Positions 26,387-36,265 of a DNA stretch of 64,000 bases are shown piece by piece. Made by a program: the position numbers and the translations under genes. The DNA lies in contig NZ_AP025471.1 of the NCBI RefSeq assembly GCF_024347375.1, positions 248,001 to 312,000 on the forward strand, given 5' to 3'. The notes under the pieces were generated by a model. That model made no database searches and was not told the DNA's origin. It saw only the letters and a list, made by a program, of their open reading frames with translations. Within the stretch, counting starts at the first letter, position 1; every line of letters begins with the position of its first letter. The DNA comes from Vibrio coralliirubri (GTDB lineage Bacteria; Pseudomonadota; Gammaproteobacteria; Enterobacterales; Vibrionaceae).

Positions 26387-26399
26387 GAAACGTTTCGAT
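26384..26399. promoter_or_regulatory. RbsR operator 2
   Basis: A second copy of ATCGAAACGTTTCGAT, identical to operator 1 and 78 bp from it centre to centre. The pair suggests DNA looping by RbsR. Confidence 0.82.
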
Positions 26400-26448
26400 G
26401 GGGCGTTTTTTGGTGATCTTAGTCACCGCCATTGATTGCATAAATCCT

Positions 26449-26763
26449 TTATGTAGGTTCAATCGATAGCGCATATCCGAACTTACTAATGGTAATGATC
26501 TGGACGTTGGATGCTCTTAATCGCGCGAAGACATTGCGTAGGTTATAGACGACGTTAGCAAGAACATGTGGTGACGAGAGTTGTCCGTCCCAACACACAT
26601 CAACAATATGCTCTCTTGAAATCGGTCTTCCCACATTTTCCAATAACAAGCAGAGCACTGCTAATAGGTGAGGGCGCAAAGTGATTTTGTTTCCTTGCTG
26701 GTTGGTAATCGTTCGAGCGTCGATATCAATGATTAAGCCGTTGAAGTCTATTGTGTGGTTCAT
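26449..26763 (-). CDS. Solitary OmpR/ToxR-type winged-helix protein
   Basis: This 104-residue protein consists of a single Trans_reg_C winged-helix domain: LIIDIDARTITNQQGNKITL, then LRPHLLAVLCLLLENVGRPI, recognition helix VLANVVYNLRNVF and wing IITISKFGYAL. There is no receiver domain and no transmembrane segment, unlike OmpR or ToxR, so it is either a stand-alone DNA-binding protein or an adaptor. It lies upstream of the rbs operators on the same strand but is separate from the operon. Its targets are unknown. The 428-bp gap that follows (26764-27191) is A/T-rich with no gene seen. Confidence 0.78.
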   Translation of the reverse strand: MNHTIDFNGLIIDIDARTITNQQGNKITLRPHLLAVLCLLLENVGRPISREHIVDVCWDGQLSSPHVLANVVYNLRNVFARLRASNVQIITISKFGYALSIEPT

Positions 26764-27128
26764 CGTGTTTTCTGTTCGTCTTATTCTAAATTGTGGAGAT
26801 TGAGCAAAATTTGCCTGCTGTTGGAGCGGGTAATTATTTAAGTGTGCTAATGGTCGAAGTGGGCGGATTATGCAAAATCACACCACGCTTGAAAGTAAGC
26901 CTGCGTAAGCTCATGAGAATAAAATCTAAAAATCAGAGGGTTTGAAAAATAGAGGGAAGGTTATTCTGAATAAATGACAGGGTTTTATTTCTCGCTTATT
27001 CAATGATTTATTAGGTTTTTACTGGTTGTGTTGGTTGAAGTTACAAAGTGATTATATTTTTATTTATTTTTTTGTTTTCTGTGAGATTAACCTGCTTGCC
27101 AATTCGACGGGGTGTCGGATAACTCTAA

Positions 27129-27164
27129 CAAGATTGTGCAGCACAGGAAGGCGTAACAATCTTG
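27129..27164 (+). repeat. Inverted repeat in the leader of the outer-membrane gene
   Basis: CAAGATTGT (27129-27137) is perfectly inverted at 27156-27164 (ACAATCTTG), 28 bp before the start at 27192. It may form an mRNA hairpin near the ribosome site or be an operator. Confidence 0.5.
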
Positions 27165-27191
27165 ATTTGCATTAAGTAAGGTTAAGCAGTA

Positions 27192-27788
27192 ATGAACAAC
27201 AAATTTATTCTAAGCATCGCGATGATGTCAGCATTTGCAGCAAACAATGTAATGGCAGCAGACAGTGGATTTTATCTAGGTGGTGCAATTGGTACATCTG
27301 GTATTGATGATGGCGGGCTCTATAAAAACACTCAAGCACCAATTACTGTTGATGCTGAAGACGAGACATATAAGATAATTGCTGGATACCAATTTAATCG
27401 CATCGTCTCGCTAGAGGCGCAATATACGAATTATGGCGACGTTGTTGCAAAAAATGCATTAAACCAATCTACTTACACTTGGTCTCCAACTGCATTTTCG
27501 ATCAGTGCTAATCTAGGTTACACGTTTGACAATGGAATTCGCCCTTTTGGCATCATCGGTTTGTCGACGATTGATTTAGACCAGTCGCTGCCGGTGCTTG
27601 ATGACGATAGTGGTGAGGGTATTCGCTATGGTTTCGGAGTGGAGTACACACCTAAACAGGCTAAAAACGTCAGCTTTAGGTTAGGCTATGAAGCGGATGC
27701 ATTTGTGATTGAGAGCGATTCAGTTTTTGAAAATGATAAAGATCTCGTGATCGATTCATTCTACCTAGGCGCAATGTATAACTTCTAA
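27192..27788 (+). CDS. Small outer-membrane beta-barrel protein (OmpA-like transmembrane type)
   Basis: This 198-residue protein has a signal peptide (MNNKFILSIAMMSAFAANNVMA, cleavage before ADSGFY). The mature part has alternating strands and an aromatic C-terminus (FYLGAMYNF), typical of an 8-stranded outer-membrane barrel of the OMP_b-brl group: GFYLGGAIGTSG at the start and GYQFNRIVSLEAQYTNYG next. There is no periplasmic OmpA peptidoglycan domain. The role is unknown. It is monocistronic and ends at a strong terminator. Confidence 0.83.
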   Translation: MNNKFILSIAMMSAFAANNVMAADSGFYLGGAIGTSGIDDGGLYKNTQAPITVDAEDETYKIIAGYQFNRIVSLEAQYTNYGDVVAKNALNQSTYTWSPTAFSISANLGYTFDNGIRPFGIIGLSTIDLDQSLPVLDDDSGEGIRYGFGVEYTPKQAKNVSFRLGYEADAFVIESDSVFENDKDLVIDSFYLGAMYNF

Positions 27789-27866
27789 GTTTCACACTTT
27801 GCTAAACGGTAAATCGGTTTCTAAATGGGGCGTCGGTTGGCTCAACCCGTTTAGCTAAAGTGGAAG

Positions 27867-27893
27867 GCCGCAGTTTTTGACTGCGGCTTTTTT
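27867..27893 (+). terminator. Terminator after the outer-membrane gene
   Basis: GCCGCAG (27867-27873) pairs with CTGCGGC (27881-27887) followed by six T. It lies just before the end of the convergent EEP gene. Confidence 0.9.
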
Positions 27894-27903
27894 ATGTTTA
27901 ACT

Positions 27904-28977
27904 CTAGGCTTCACGAATATGCGCGGTGACAGACACGATGGCATGGTCGGTACTGAATTGGTCGTGTTCAAAACTAGGATTAATCAGGTGATGGTCTAAC
28001 ACTGTGTAGCTAGAGATCTCCATTAAGCTAGACGAGTTCTGACAATCAAACTCGTTCGACATCAAAATGTAGTCCAGTACAGATCCTGAAGCGCCGTAGT
28101 AATGGGTTGGCTTACGCTGTTCAAGCAAGTCTTCTTCATGTAGCTGATGGTAAAGATCCCAGCTGTCTTTCAATCGAAAGTGGGATAGCCAATGCTTGCT
28201 GTTTTCGTCTCGGTTGATTGAGTAACTCAATAGCCCTTTAAACTCGTCGTTGAATAGAGGCTTATTAAAGTCACCCATCAACACAACAGGTTGATCGGTT
28301 TGGTAGCGTTGGTTGGTGATGTATTGATGCAACATCTGAGCTTCTAGACCGCGTTGGACACTGGATAGCCAAGAGCCAAGCTGTTCTTGGTGAAAGCGAG
28401 TGAGCGTGTCACTTTGTGGTTTTTCGCCTTGCTGAGCGTTGTCCGCATCGACAGGTTCAACCTTTGGCTCTGTCGGACGTTGTGATTTAAAGTGCACCAC
28501 ATAACAGTCGGTTGAACCTAAATGGGGTAACGTAATCGTCGCGTGAACAGGCGTTCTGTTGAATGAGAATTTGTCGCCAAGGTTGAATGCTGTCAGTAAC
28601 TTCGAATCTGGCGTAACAGGCTGTACGTTTTCAATCGGGTAACGGGAAGCAATACCAACGACAGGTGAGGTGTATAGGTAATCATCTTCAACGTGTGCAG
28701 TATCGACCACAGCAAAGTATGGATAACCTAGGTCGTTCATCAATTGCTCTAAAGACTGCGGGCTAAATATCTCTTGGAAGCCAATCACATCGCAATCTAA
28801 TGAACGAATCGCTTCAGCCATCCAATGTTGCTTCTTCTGCCATTCTTCGAAGCTGTAGATGTTCTCAAAATCATAATAAGCATTCGGTGGCTCGAGATAG
28901 TTCAGAAGGTTGAACGTTGCGAATGTTATTTGGTTTGGTTTGTTCAAAGTGTCATTCCATTTAGACCTAGTCAGCAA
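27904..28977 (-). CDS. Endonuclease/exonuclease/phosphatase (EEP) family protein
   Basis: This cytoplasmic protein of 357 residues has the EEP metal-dependent phosphoesterase fold. Catalytic motifs are present in order: FATFNLLNYLEP (Asn), VIGFQEIF (Glu), CYVVHFKSQRP, VLMGDFNKPL (Asp/Asn) and STDHAIVSVT (Asp-His). The substrate may be DNA, a phospholipid or a nucleotide; no signal peptide or partner gene helps decide. The start is TTG at 28977, supported by TGGAG 5-6 nt upstream, and no ATG occurs near the N-terminus. The 362-bp gap 29008-29369 after it shows no gene. Confidence 0.82.
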   Translation of the reverse strand: MLTRSKWNDTLNKPNQITFATFNLLNYLEPPNAYYDFENIYSFEEWQKKQHWMAEAIRSLDCDVIGFQEIFSPQSLEQLMNDLGYPYFAVVDTAHVEDDYLYTSPVVGIASRYPIENVQPVTPDSKLLTAFNLGDKFSFNRTPVHATITLPHLGSTDCYVVHFKSQRPTEPKVEPVDADNAQQGEKPQSDTLTRFHQEQLGSWLSSVQRGLEAQMLHQYITNQRYQTDQPVVLMGDFNKPLFNDEFKGLLSYSINRDENSKHWLSHFRLKDSWDLYHQLHEEDLLEQRKPTHYYGASGSVLDYILMSNEFDCQNSSSLMEISSYTVLDHHLINPSFEHDQFSTDHAIVSVTAHIREA

Positions 28978-29369
28978 GGATACTCCAGTAAAAGTATAGT
29001 TTGTTGATTATTTAGAGCTTAAATTTCACTTTAGAAGCGAATCAAAGGAAATCTAAGCCGTGGAGGCTTGTGTCATTTAGGCTAGAGCAATCTTAGTGCT
29101 TCTGCTTTAACCCGTACTTTCCAACGCCACCAAGCTGATCAACTTATTCAAAGGAATCACAGGAACCAAAGGAATCAAAGCTAACTGTATCCAATAACTT
29201 CGAGCGGTGACGAGTAATTTGTAAATAAACCGTCAGAGATAGAGTGCTGATGGTTTTATTAGTTATTACATGATGTTAGATTTGAACCTATACTTGATTT
29301 AACGGCATGCATTCAAAGCCGATAAATCAACTTGAATATAGAATTCATGACATTTGAAGGGAGAGTCAA

Positions 29370-31265
29370 ATGGGAACAGTTTTTCGACGCAAAGCCTCGC
29401 AACGCACTCAGTTTTTCAGGTTTAATTTGAAGTCATGTGCAATCATGTTGCCGCTTATTGCTTTACAACCCTTCGTTACTTACGCTTCTGAAACCCAATC
29501 AACTCCTGCTGTCACCGTTATTGAAACCACACAACTGGTTGGTTTTGGTGAAGCAAAATATCCAGCCGATTTTACTCACTTCGATTACGTTAATCCTGAT
29601 GCGCCAAAGCAGGGCAAAGTGACCTATGGCAGCATAGGTACGTACGATAGCTTTAATCGATTCGGTTCTCGCGGCGTTGCTGCAAGTTACACCGGAGAGA
29701 TTTACGATACCTTGATGTTTTCTCCGAGCGACGAGATTGATGCGTACTATCCATTGATCGCTTCAAAGGTTCGCTACGCCAGTGATTTCACTTGGATGGA
29801 AATCGACATCAACCCAAATGCTAAATTCCAAGATGGCGAGCCTATCACTGCGCATGATGTTGCCTTCACTTTTGACAAGTTCTCAACCGAGGGCGTACCT
29901 CAGTATCGAGTGTATTACAAAGAGATTAAGTCAGTAAAAGCGGTTTCTGATTTGGTTGTTCGCATTGAAATGAACAGTCCAAACCGCGAAAAACTGTTCA
30001 GCTTTGCACAAAGCACTCGTGTATTGCCGAAACATTTCTGGAAAGACAGAAAGCTGTCTGAGCCTCTAAGCGAGCCACCAGTCGGTAGTGGTCCTTATAA
30101 GATCATCAGCTACAAATCAGGCCAAAGTGTTACCTATGGTCTAGATGAAAACTACTGGGCAGCAGACTTACCAGTTAACGTTGGCCGTAATAACTTCAAG
30201 CAGGTGCAATACGATTACTACCGTGACGACACGGTAATGTTGGAAGCCTTCAAAGCAGGGGAGTTCGATCTTCGAACCGAGAACTCGGCTAAGTTCTGGG
30301 CCAACTCTTATACGGGCGCGAACTTCGATAAAGGCTACATCATTAAAGAAGAGATCAACCACGAGAAGCCTGAAACGACACAAGGTTTCGTCTTCAACAT
30401 TCAGTCTCCTGTGTTCTCTGACCCTAAAGTGCGTGAAGCGTTAACTTACGCGATGGACTTTGAGTGGATGAACAAAAACATGTTCTATGGTCAGTACAAG
30501 CGTACTCGCAGCTACTTCCAAAATACCGACTATGAAGCGAAAGGCTTACCAAGCGAAGCGGAAGTCGAGTTGTTGTCTCAATACAAAGATCAGATTCCAC
30601 CGCGAGTTTTCACCGAAGAATTCCAACCACCCGTCACCGATGGTAGCGGTCGTATTCGTAGCCAAATGCGTACCGCTTTCAAACTATTGAAAGAGGCGGG
30701 TTGGGTGCTGAAAGACAAAGTCATGACCAACGAAAAGACCGGCAAACCGATGTCATTTGAGTTGCTGATTTACAGCCCAACTACGGAACGTATCGCAACG
30801 CCGGTTCAAAAGAACCTTAAGCGCATGGGTATTGAGATGAAGATCCGTACCATCGATACGACTCAGTACATCAAGCGCTTACGTGATCGTGATTTCGATA
30901 TGGTTTCGTCGTCATTTTCCGCAAACCCTTATCCTAGCCCGAACTTAATGATCGTTTGGAACTCTAACTACATTGATTCTACTTACAATACTGCAGGTGT
31001 TATCGACCCAGTGGTTGACGCGTTAACAGAAGAAATTGCGCGTAACCAACAGCATCCTGAAAAGCTTCTTACACTAGGTCGTTCACTTGACCGTGTATTG
31101 CAGTGGAATTTCTACAACATCCCGCAATGGCACGTTGGTGAATATCGCGTAGCAATGTGGGACAAGTTTGAGCGTCCAGATGTATTGCCTAAATACGATT
31201 TAGGTATCGATACATGGTGGATTTCAGAAGAGAAGGCGGCTTTGCTTCCTGAAAAACGTCGCTAG
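29370..31265 (+). CDS. yejA: Peptide ABC transporter substrate-binding protein YejA
   Basis: This 631-residue periplasmic binding protein of the SBP_bac_5 family has a long N-region then a hydrophobic signal core and TYA before SETQ. Family features are visible: PADFTHFDYVNPDAPKQG, GTYDSFNRFGSRG, FQDGEPITAHDVAFTF and PQWHVGEYRVAMWD. The length and motifs fit YejA, which presents oligopeptides (in E. coli, microcin C) to YejBEF. It is the first gene of yejABEF, 12 bp before yejB. Confidence 0.92.
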   Translation: MGTVFRRKASQRTQFFRFNLKSCAIMLPLIALQPFVTYASETQSTPAVTVIETTQLVGFGEAKYPADFTHFDYVNPDAPKQGKVTYGSIGTYDSFNRFGSRGVAASYTGEIYDTLMFSPSDEIDAYYPLIASKVRYASDFTWMEIDINPNAKFQDGEPITAHDVAFTFDKFSTEGVPQYRVYYKEIKSVKAVSDLVVRIEMNSPNREKLFSFAQSTRVLPKHFWKDRKLSEPLSEPPVGSGPYKIISYKSGQSVTYGLDENYWAADLPVNVGRNNFKQVQYDYYRDDTVMLEAFKAGEFDLRTENSAKFWANSYTGANFDKGYIIKEEINHEKPETTQGFVFNIQSPVFSDPKVREALTYAMDFEWMNKNMFYGQYKRTRSYFQNTDYEAKGLPSEAEVELLSQYKDQIPPRVFTEEFQPPVTDGSGRIRSQMRTAFKLLKEAGWVLKDKVMTNEKTGKPMSFELLIYSPTTERIATPVQKNLKRMGIEMKIRTIDTTQYIKRLRDRDFDMVSSSFSANPYPSPNLMIVWNSNYIDSTYNTAGVIDPVVDALTEEIARNQQHPEKLLTLGRSLDRVLQWNFYNIPQWHVGEYRVAMWDKFERPDVLPKYDLGIDTWWISEEKAALLPEKRR

Positions 31266-31277
31266 GAGTTAGTTAGC

Positions 31278-32366
31278 ATGGCCGCGTATATATTTCGACG
31301 TTTATTGTTGGTGATCCCCACGCTGTGGGCGATCATCACCATCAACTTTTTCATCATCCAGATTGCCCCTGGAGGTCCGGTAGAACAAGCCGTTGCTCAA
31401 TTAGAAGGGCACAACTCTGGCATTATGGAGCGCTTTTCTGGTGGTGGACAAGAAGTTGATTTAAGCGAAAGTGACCAAGCGTCTGCTAGTGGCTATAAAG
31501 GCTCACGTGGGCTTGATCCTGAAGTGGTTGAAGAGATCAAAAAGCAATTTGGTTTTGATAAGCCGATCCACGTTCGCTACTTCGACATGTTGAAAAATTA
31601 CGCGACCTTTAACTTCGGTGAAAGCCTGTTTAAAGGCGGCAACGTTATTGATTTGATCATCGAGCGACTGCCTGTTTCCATCTCCTTGGGGTTATGGAGT
31701 ACGTTAATCATCTACGTGATCTCGATACCTTTAGGCATCATGAAGGCGATACATCACGGTTCTCGCTTCGATATTTGGTCAAGTGCGGTGGTGATTGTCG
31801 GTTATGCGGTGCCGGGCTTCTTGTTTGCGATCATTCTGATTATTTTGTTCGCGAGTGGTAACTACTTCAGTTGGTTCCCATTGCGTGGTCTTGTGTCGAG
31901 TAATTTCGACCAGCTCAACTGGTATCAACAAATTGGCGACTACTTCTGGCACTTGGCTTTGCCTATTTTTGCGATGGTTATCGGCGGCTTTGCAACACTC
32001 AGCATGCTGACCAAAAACTCCTTCCTTGATGAAATCAATAAGCAATATGTAGTGACCGCGCGAGCAAAAGGTTTGGATGAGAGCAGCATTCTCTACAAGC
32101 ACGTTTTCCGTAACGCGATGTTGATCATTATTGCCGGCTTCCCGAGCGCATTTATTAGTATTTTCTTCACGGGCTCTATGTTGATTGAAGTGATGTTTTC
32201 ACTCGAAGGCATTGGTCTGCTTGGCTTTGAGTCGACCATTCAGCGAGATTACCCAGTGGTGTTCAGCTCTCTCTATATCATGACCTTGCTTGGCTTGGTG
32301 CTGAGCATTATCTCCGACCTGACGTATACCTGGGTTGATCCTCGAATTGATTTTGAAGCGCGTTAA
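31278..32366 (+). CDS. yejB: Peptide ABC transporter permease YejB
   Basis: This 362-residue inner-membrane permease has an N-terminal TM ([20 protein letters not shown]) and a long periplasmic loop holding [18 protein letters not shown] and [14 protein letters not shown]. It then has five further TMs and the EAA loop ([20 protein letters not shown]), which contacts YejF. The fit to YejB is good in length and layout. It is the second gene of yejABEF. Confidence 0.93.
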   Translation: MAAYIFRRLLLVIPTLWAIITINFFIIQIAPGGPVEQAVAQLEGHNSGIMERFSGGGQEVDLSESDQASASGYKGSRGLDPEVVEEIKKQFGFDKPIHVRYFDMLKNYATFNFGESLFKGGNVIDLIIERLPVSISLGLWSTLIIYVISIPLGIMKAIHHGSRFDIWSSAVVIVGYAVPGFLFAIILIILFASGNYFSWFPLRGLVSSNFDQLNWYQQIGDYFWHLALPIFAMVIGGFATLSMLTKNSFLDEINKQYVVTARAKGLDESSILYKHVFRNAMLIIIAGFPSAFISIFFTGSMLIEVMFSLEGIGLLGFESTIQRDYPVVFSSLYIMTLLGLVLSIISDLTYTWVDPRIDFEAR

Positions 32367-32397
32367 TGGCGAATGAATAAAAAGGTATTGATAATAA

Positions 32398-33420
32398 ATG
32401 TTTAACAACCCTTTAGCTGAAGCTCGTTGGTTACGTTTTAAAGCAAACAAGCGTGGTTTTATCTCCCTTTGGATATTTACCATTCTGTTTGGACTGAGCC
32501 TGTTCGCTGAGATCATCGCCAACGATAAGCCTTTATTAGTTTCTTATGATAATCAGTGGTTTGTACCTGTCATTAATGAGTATGCCGAGACTGAATTTGG
32601 CGGCGAGTTTGAAACAGAAGCCGACTACAAAGACCCGTATGTTATCGAACTCATTGAAGACAGCGGTTACATCGTCTGGCCCATCATTCCGTTTAGTTAC
32701 GACACGATAAACTTCGATATTTCAGGCGCGGTGCCGTCGGAGCCTGATTCAGTGAACTGGCTAGGAACCGATGATAAAGGGCGAGATGTATTAGCTCGCA
32801 TCATTTATGGGTTCCGTATTTCTGTCTTATTTGGCTTTATTCTGACGATTGTATCGAGCGTGATTGGTGTGGTTGTTGGGGCGACACAAGGTTACTACGG
32901 TGGCTGGGTGGATCTGTTTGGTCAGCGCTTCATTGAAGTTTGGTCAGGGATGCCGACCCTGTTCTTGCTGATTATTTTGTCGAGTTTTATCGAGCCGAAC
33001 TTCTGGTGGCTGCTCGGAATTATGGTGCTATTCAGTTGGATGAGTTTAGTGGGGATTGTGCGAGCCGAGTTCTTACGCTGTCGAAACTTTGATTACGTAA
33101 GAGCCGCGCAAGCGATGGGCGTTGATGACAAACGCATTATGCTTCGTCACATGTTACCCAATGCGATGGTGGCTTCATTAACCATGATGCCGTTTATTTT
33201 GTCTGGCTCGGTCACTACGTTAACCTCATTAGATTTCTTAGGCTTTGGTCTTCCTGCGGGTTCGCCTTCATTGGGTGAGCTATTGGCGCAAGGTAAAGCT
33301 AATTTGCAAGCGCCTTGGCTTGGCATTTCTGCCTTCGTCGTACTTTCACTGATGCTGACGTTACTGGTCTTCGTGGGTGAAGCGGTGCGTGATGCTTTCG
33401 ACCCGCATCAACAGAAGTAA
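32398..33420 (+). CDS. yejE: Peptide ABC transporter permease YejE
   Basis: This 340-residue inner-membrane permease is partner of YejB. The N-terminus has the YejE-type NPLAEARWLRFKANKRGF, followed by a TM, a large periplasmic region (NWLGTDDKGRDVLARIIYGF), and the EAA loop (VRAAQAMGVDDKRIMLRHML) near the C-terminal TMs. The start ATG at 32398 has AAAGG upstream. It is the third gene of the operon, 9 bp before yejF. Confidence 0.93.
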   Translation: MFNNPLAEARWLRFKANKRGFISLWIFTILFGLSLFAEIIANDKPLLVSYDNQWFVPVINEYAETEFGGEFETEADYKDPYVIELIEDSGYIVWPIIPFSYDTINFDISGAVPSEPDSVNWLGTDDKGRDVLARIIYGFRISVLFGFILTIVSSVIGVVVGATQGYYGGWVDLFGQRFIEVWSGMPTLFLLIILSSFIEPNFWWLLGIMVLFSWMSLVGIVRAEFLRCRNFDYVRAAQAMGVDDKRIMLRHMLPNAMVASLTMMPFILSGSVTTLTSLDFLGFGLPAGSPSLGELLAQGKANLQAPWLGISAFVVLSLMLTLLVFVGEAVRDAFDPHQQK

Positions 33421-33429
33421 GGATAGGTT

Positions 33430-35043
33430 ATGACTTCAAATACAACGCCTGCTTCTCCAGTTTTGACCATCGACAAATTGTCGGTCGGTTTCGGGCGAAA
33501 AGATTCGATAGAACAAGTGACTCATGATGTCTCGTTGGAGATATTCAAAGGTGAGACACTGGCGCTGGTGGGGGAGAGTGGCTCAGGTAAATCGGTTACG
33601 GCTAATTCAGTATTAAAACTGCTGCCTAAAGGTTCTTCGCATTACTTGAACGGTAAGATTAACTTCTCTGGCACCGATATTCTGAGTTGTTCCGAAAGAC
33701 AACTGCGCGGGATTCGTGGTGGTCGCATCGGTATGATCTTCCAAGAACCCATGGTGTCGCTTAATCCGCTTCATCGAGTCGGGAAACAGCTTGTTGAAAC
33801 CCTCGCGATTCACCGTGGTATGCGAACCAATAAAGCGCAAGCCTTAGCGATAGAGTGGCTTTCAAAGGTGGGTATTCGTTATCCAGAGCAAAAGATTTCA
33901 GCCTATCCGCACGAGCTATCTGGTGGAGAACGCCAACGCGTGATGATCGCAATGGCATTGATCAACGAACCTGAGCTGCTTATCGCTGACGAACCGACAA
34001 CCGCATTGGATGTGTCGGTACAAGCGCAGATTTTGGATTTGTTGAAAGACCTGCAACAAGAACTCGGTATGGCGATGCTTTTTATCACTCATGACTTAAG
34101 TATCGTTCGTAAGATTGCCGACAGAGTAGCGGTAATGAAAGATGGTCGCTTGGTTGAAAGTAACGACTGTCATACCCTGTTTAACGCACCTGCTCACCCT
34201 TACACTCAAAAACTTATTAACTCTGATCCGAAAGGTTTGCCTGTTCCTGTGTCACCCGAAAGCAAACCGCTACTCGATGTAAATCAACTTCGTGTTTGGT
34301 TCCCGATCACGGGCGGTTTATTCAAGCGTACCATTTCTCATGTTAAAGCTGTGACCGACATGGAGTTCACTTTGAAGAAAGGGCACTCAATCGGTTTGGT
34401 TGGCGAAAGTGGTTCTGGTAAATCGACGACCGGTATGGCGATACTTAAGCTGGTAGATAGTGAAGGGTCAATCACCTACTCGAGTGAACAGCTTCAAGGT
34501 TTAGATCGAAAACAGATGCTTCCGTTTAGAAGCCGTATGCAAGTGGTCTTTCAAGACCCGTTTTCTGCGCTAAACCCGAGAATGTCGGTCGCTCAGGTGA
34601 TTGGCGAAGGTTTGTTAGTGCATCAACAATTGGATGAGCACGAACTCGACCAACGCATCTGTGACGTAATGAGAGAGGTTGACCTCGATCCTGACACTCG
34701 TCACCGTTACCCTAATGAGTTTTCTGGCGGTCAAAGGCAGCGTATCGCGATTGCACGTGCTCTGATCCTTAAGCCAGAGTTTATCTTGCTTGATGAGCCA
34801 ACATCTTCACTCGACAGAACCGTTCAAGCTCAAGTACTGGATTTACTGAAGTCACTTCAAGAAAAGTATGGCCTGACCTATTTGTTTATCAGTCATGATC
34901 TGAATGTCGTGAAATCCTTGTGTCATTACACCATCGTCATGAAAGCTGGCGAGGTAATAGAGAAAGGTGACACTGAGACTTTGTTTGGTAATCCGCAGCA
35001 TGACTACACCAAGCAGTTAGTTTCGCTATCAAATATAAGCTGA
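33430..35043 (+). CDS. yejF: Peptide ABC transporter tandem ATP-binding protein YejF
   Basis: This 537-residue cytoplasmic ATPase has two full cassettes powering YejBE. Cassette 1 has Walker A GESGSGKSVTAN, signature LSGGERQRVMIAMAL and Walker B LLIADEPTTALD. Cassette 2 has GESGSGKSTTGM, FSGGQRQRIAIARAL and FILLDEPTSSLD. Each is followed by an oligopeptide-type C-terminal stretch (HPYTQKLI, HDYTKQLV). It is last in the operon, with a terminator 30 bp after the stop. Confidence 0.94.
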   Translation: MTSNTTPASPVLTIDKLSVGFGRKDSIEQVTHDVSLEIFKGETLALVGESGSGKSVTANSVLKLLPKGSSHYLNGKINFSGTDILSCSERQLRGIRGGRIGMIFQEPMVSLNPLHRVGKQLVETLAIHRGMRTNKAQALAIEWLSKVGIRYPEQKISAYPHELSGGERQRVMIAMALINEPELLIADEPTTALDVSVQAQILDLLKDLQQELGMAMLFITHDLSIVRKIADRVAVMKDGRLVESNDCHTLFNAPAHPYTQKLINSDPKGLPVPVSPESKPLLDVNQLRVWFPITGGLFKRTISHVKAVTDMEFTLKKGHSIGLVGESGSGKSTTGMAILKLVDSEGSITYSSEQLQGLDRKQMLPFRSRMQVVFQDPFSALNPRMSVAQVIGEGLLVHQQLDEHELDQRICDVMREVDLDPDTRHRYPNEFSGGQRQRIAIARALILKPEFILLDEPTSSLDRTVQAQVLDLLKSLQEKYGLTYLFISHDLNVVKSLCHYTIVMKAGEVIEKGDTETLFGNPQHDYTKQLVSLSNIS

Positions 35044-35074
35044 TTTTATTCATACTTTACGGTGCTTAATAAAA

Positions 35075-35106
35075 AAGAACGATACTCAACATATCGTTCT
35101 TTTTTG
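35075..35106 (+). terminator. Terminator after yejF
   Basis: AAGAACGATA (35075-35084) pairs with TATCGTTCTT (35092-35101) across a 7-nt loop, followed by a T-tract. Its A-rich left side also lets it act for the convergent ABC operon. Confidence 0.9.
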
Positions 35107-35152
35107 TTTTAACTACTGGTGTAAGGCCGAGCATGAGTAGTTAAGATTTAAT

Positions 35153-36250
35153 TTAACGCATCAGTACATTACGAGTGAATTGCTTCTTCAGGTAGGAACT
35201 GTACTCAGAGTTAAACGGTTCGGTTGAGTTGTTTCGCATATCTTGTGAGATCAGCGCGTTAGAAGAGTCTGCTTCAGGGTGCTGTGGCGCTGTACCAAAC
35301 TCTGCGTTTAGTGCCGTTTGTGTTTTTGCTGATGTTAACCAGTTAATGAATACTAGAGATGCAGCTTGATGTTGACTGTTTTTAGCCACTGTTACAAAGT
35401 TACCACCGCCTGACATACCAAATTCAGGGATGTAGAACTTGATGCGATCAGTAATCGCGCCACGCTTTTGTAAACCCGCTAGGTGGTCTTCCCATGCCGG
35501 TGCAAGTGTAATTTCACCATCGTTGATACGTGTAAGACTGTCTGCGTTAGACGCTGTGATTAGCATATCTTCTTCGTTCGTTTGAAACCAATCCCAAGTT
35601 TGTGCCCACGATTTTACGACTTTCTTATCAAGCTTTTCTGTCATGTCGAACTCGCCTGATACGTGACGAATGCTTGACTCGATGAAGCGCTGACCAGCAC
35701 CTCCACCGTTTGGATCGTTTACACCAAATGCCATTGGGTTGCTTTTGATGTAGCTCTCCATTTCTTCAAAGGTCTGTGGTAAATCAGACTCTTTGATACG
35801 GCTAGGATCGTAAGCAAGGCCAGTTTGGTTGCCCCAGAAGGTCACGCCATAACCTTTAGAGTTGATCCCTTCTGCTGTTTGATTCAGCTTTTGAATTTCT
35901 GGAAGCTTATTCAAACTTAGAAGAGTGTTTTCTAGTTTGAACGTGTTCAATGCTGTTGGACCAAGAGCCACTACATCCATAGAACCTTCATCACGGCGGC
36001 TTTCGGCTTGAAGCTTGTTGCGGTTACCATCGTGAGTGCCTTCAGGGATACGAACTTTAATGCCCGTTTCTTCTTCAAAGCTTTTTACAAACTTACGGAA
36101 ACCAGGTTGAAGATACCAAACTGAGAAAGTTACTGAGCCTTCTTCTTTCGCTTGAGTTTCAATTTCATCCCACGTCATTGTGTTTACATCGTATGCAAAG
36201 CTAGAAAATGCTGTGGTGCTAAGTAGTGCTGCTAGTAGAGTTTTTTTCAT
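35153..36250 (-). CDS. ABC transporter substrate-binding protein (PotD/AfuA-like fold)
   Basis: This 365-residue periplasmic protein has a signal peptide (MKKTLLAALLSTTAFSSFA, cleavage before YDVNTM). The mature chain is of the SBP_bac_1/8 type: GSVTFSVWYLQPGFRKF, VVALGPTALNTF, TGLAYDPSRI and FVTVAKNSQHQAASLVFINW. It resembles polyamine, iron and phosphonate receptors, but no ligand motif is decisive. It is the last gene of a leftward ATPase-permease-permease-receptor set. The divergent glycerophosphodiesterase and 2H phosphoesterase suggest an organophosphate ligand, which is an inference. Confidence 0.82.
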   Translation of the reverse strand: MKKTLLAALLSTTAFSSFAYDVNTMTWDEIETQAKEEGSVTFSVWYLQPGFRKFVKSFEEETGIKVRIPEGTHDGNRNKLQAESRRDEGSMDVVALGPTALNTFKLENTLLSLNKLPEIQKLNQTAEGINSKGYGVTFWGNQTGLAYDPSRIKESDLPQTFEEMESYIKSNPMAFGVNDPNGGGAGQRFIESSIRHVSGEFDMTEKLDKKVVKSWAQTWDWFQTNEEDMLITASNADSLTRINDGEITLAPAWEDHLAGLQKRGAITDRIKFYIPEFGMSGGGNFVTVAKNSQHQAASLVFINWLTSAKTQTALNAEFGTAPQHPEADSSNALISQDMRNNSTEPFNSEYSSYLKKQFTRNVLMR

Positions 36251-36265
36251 TGTATCCTCACGAAA

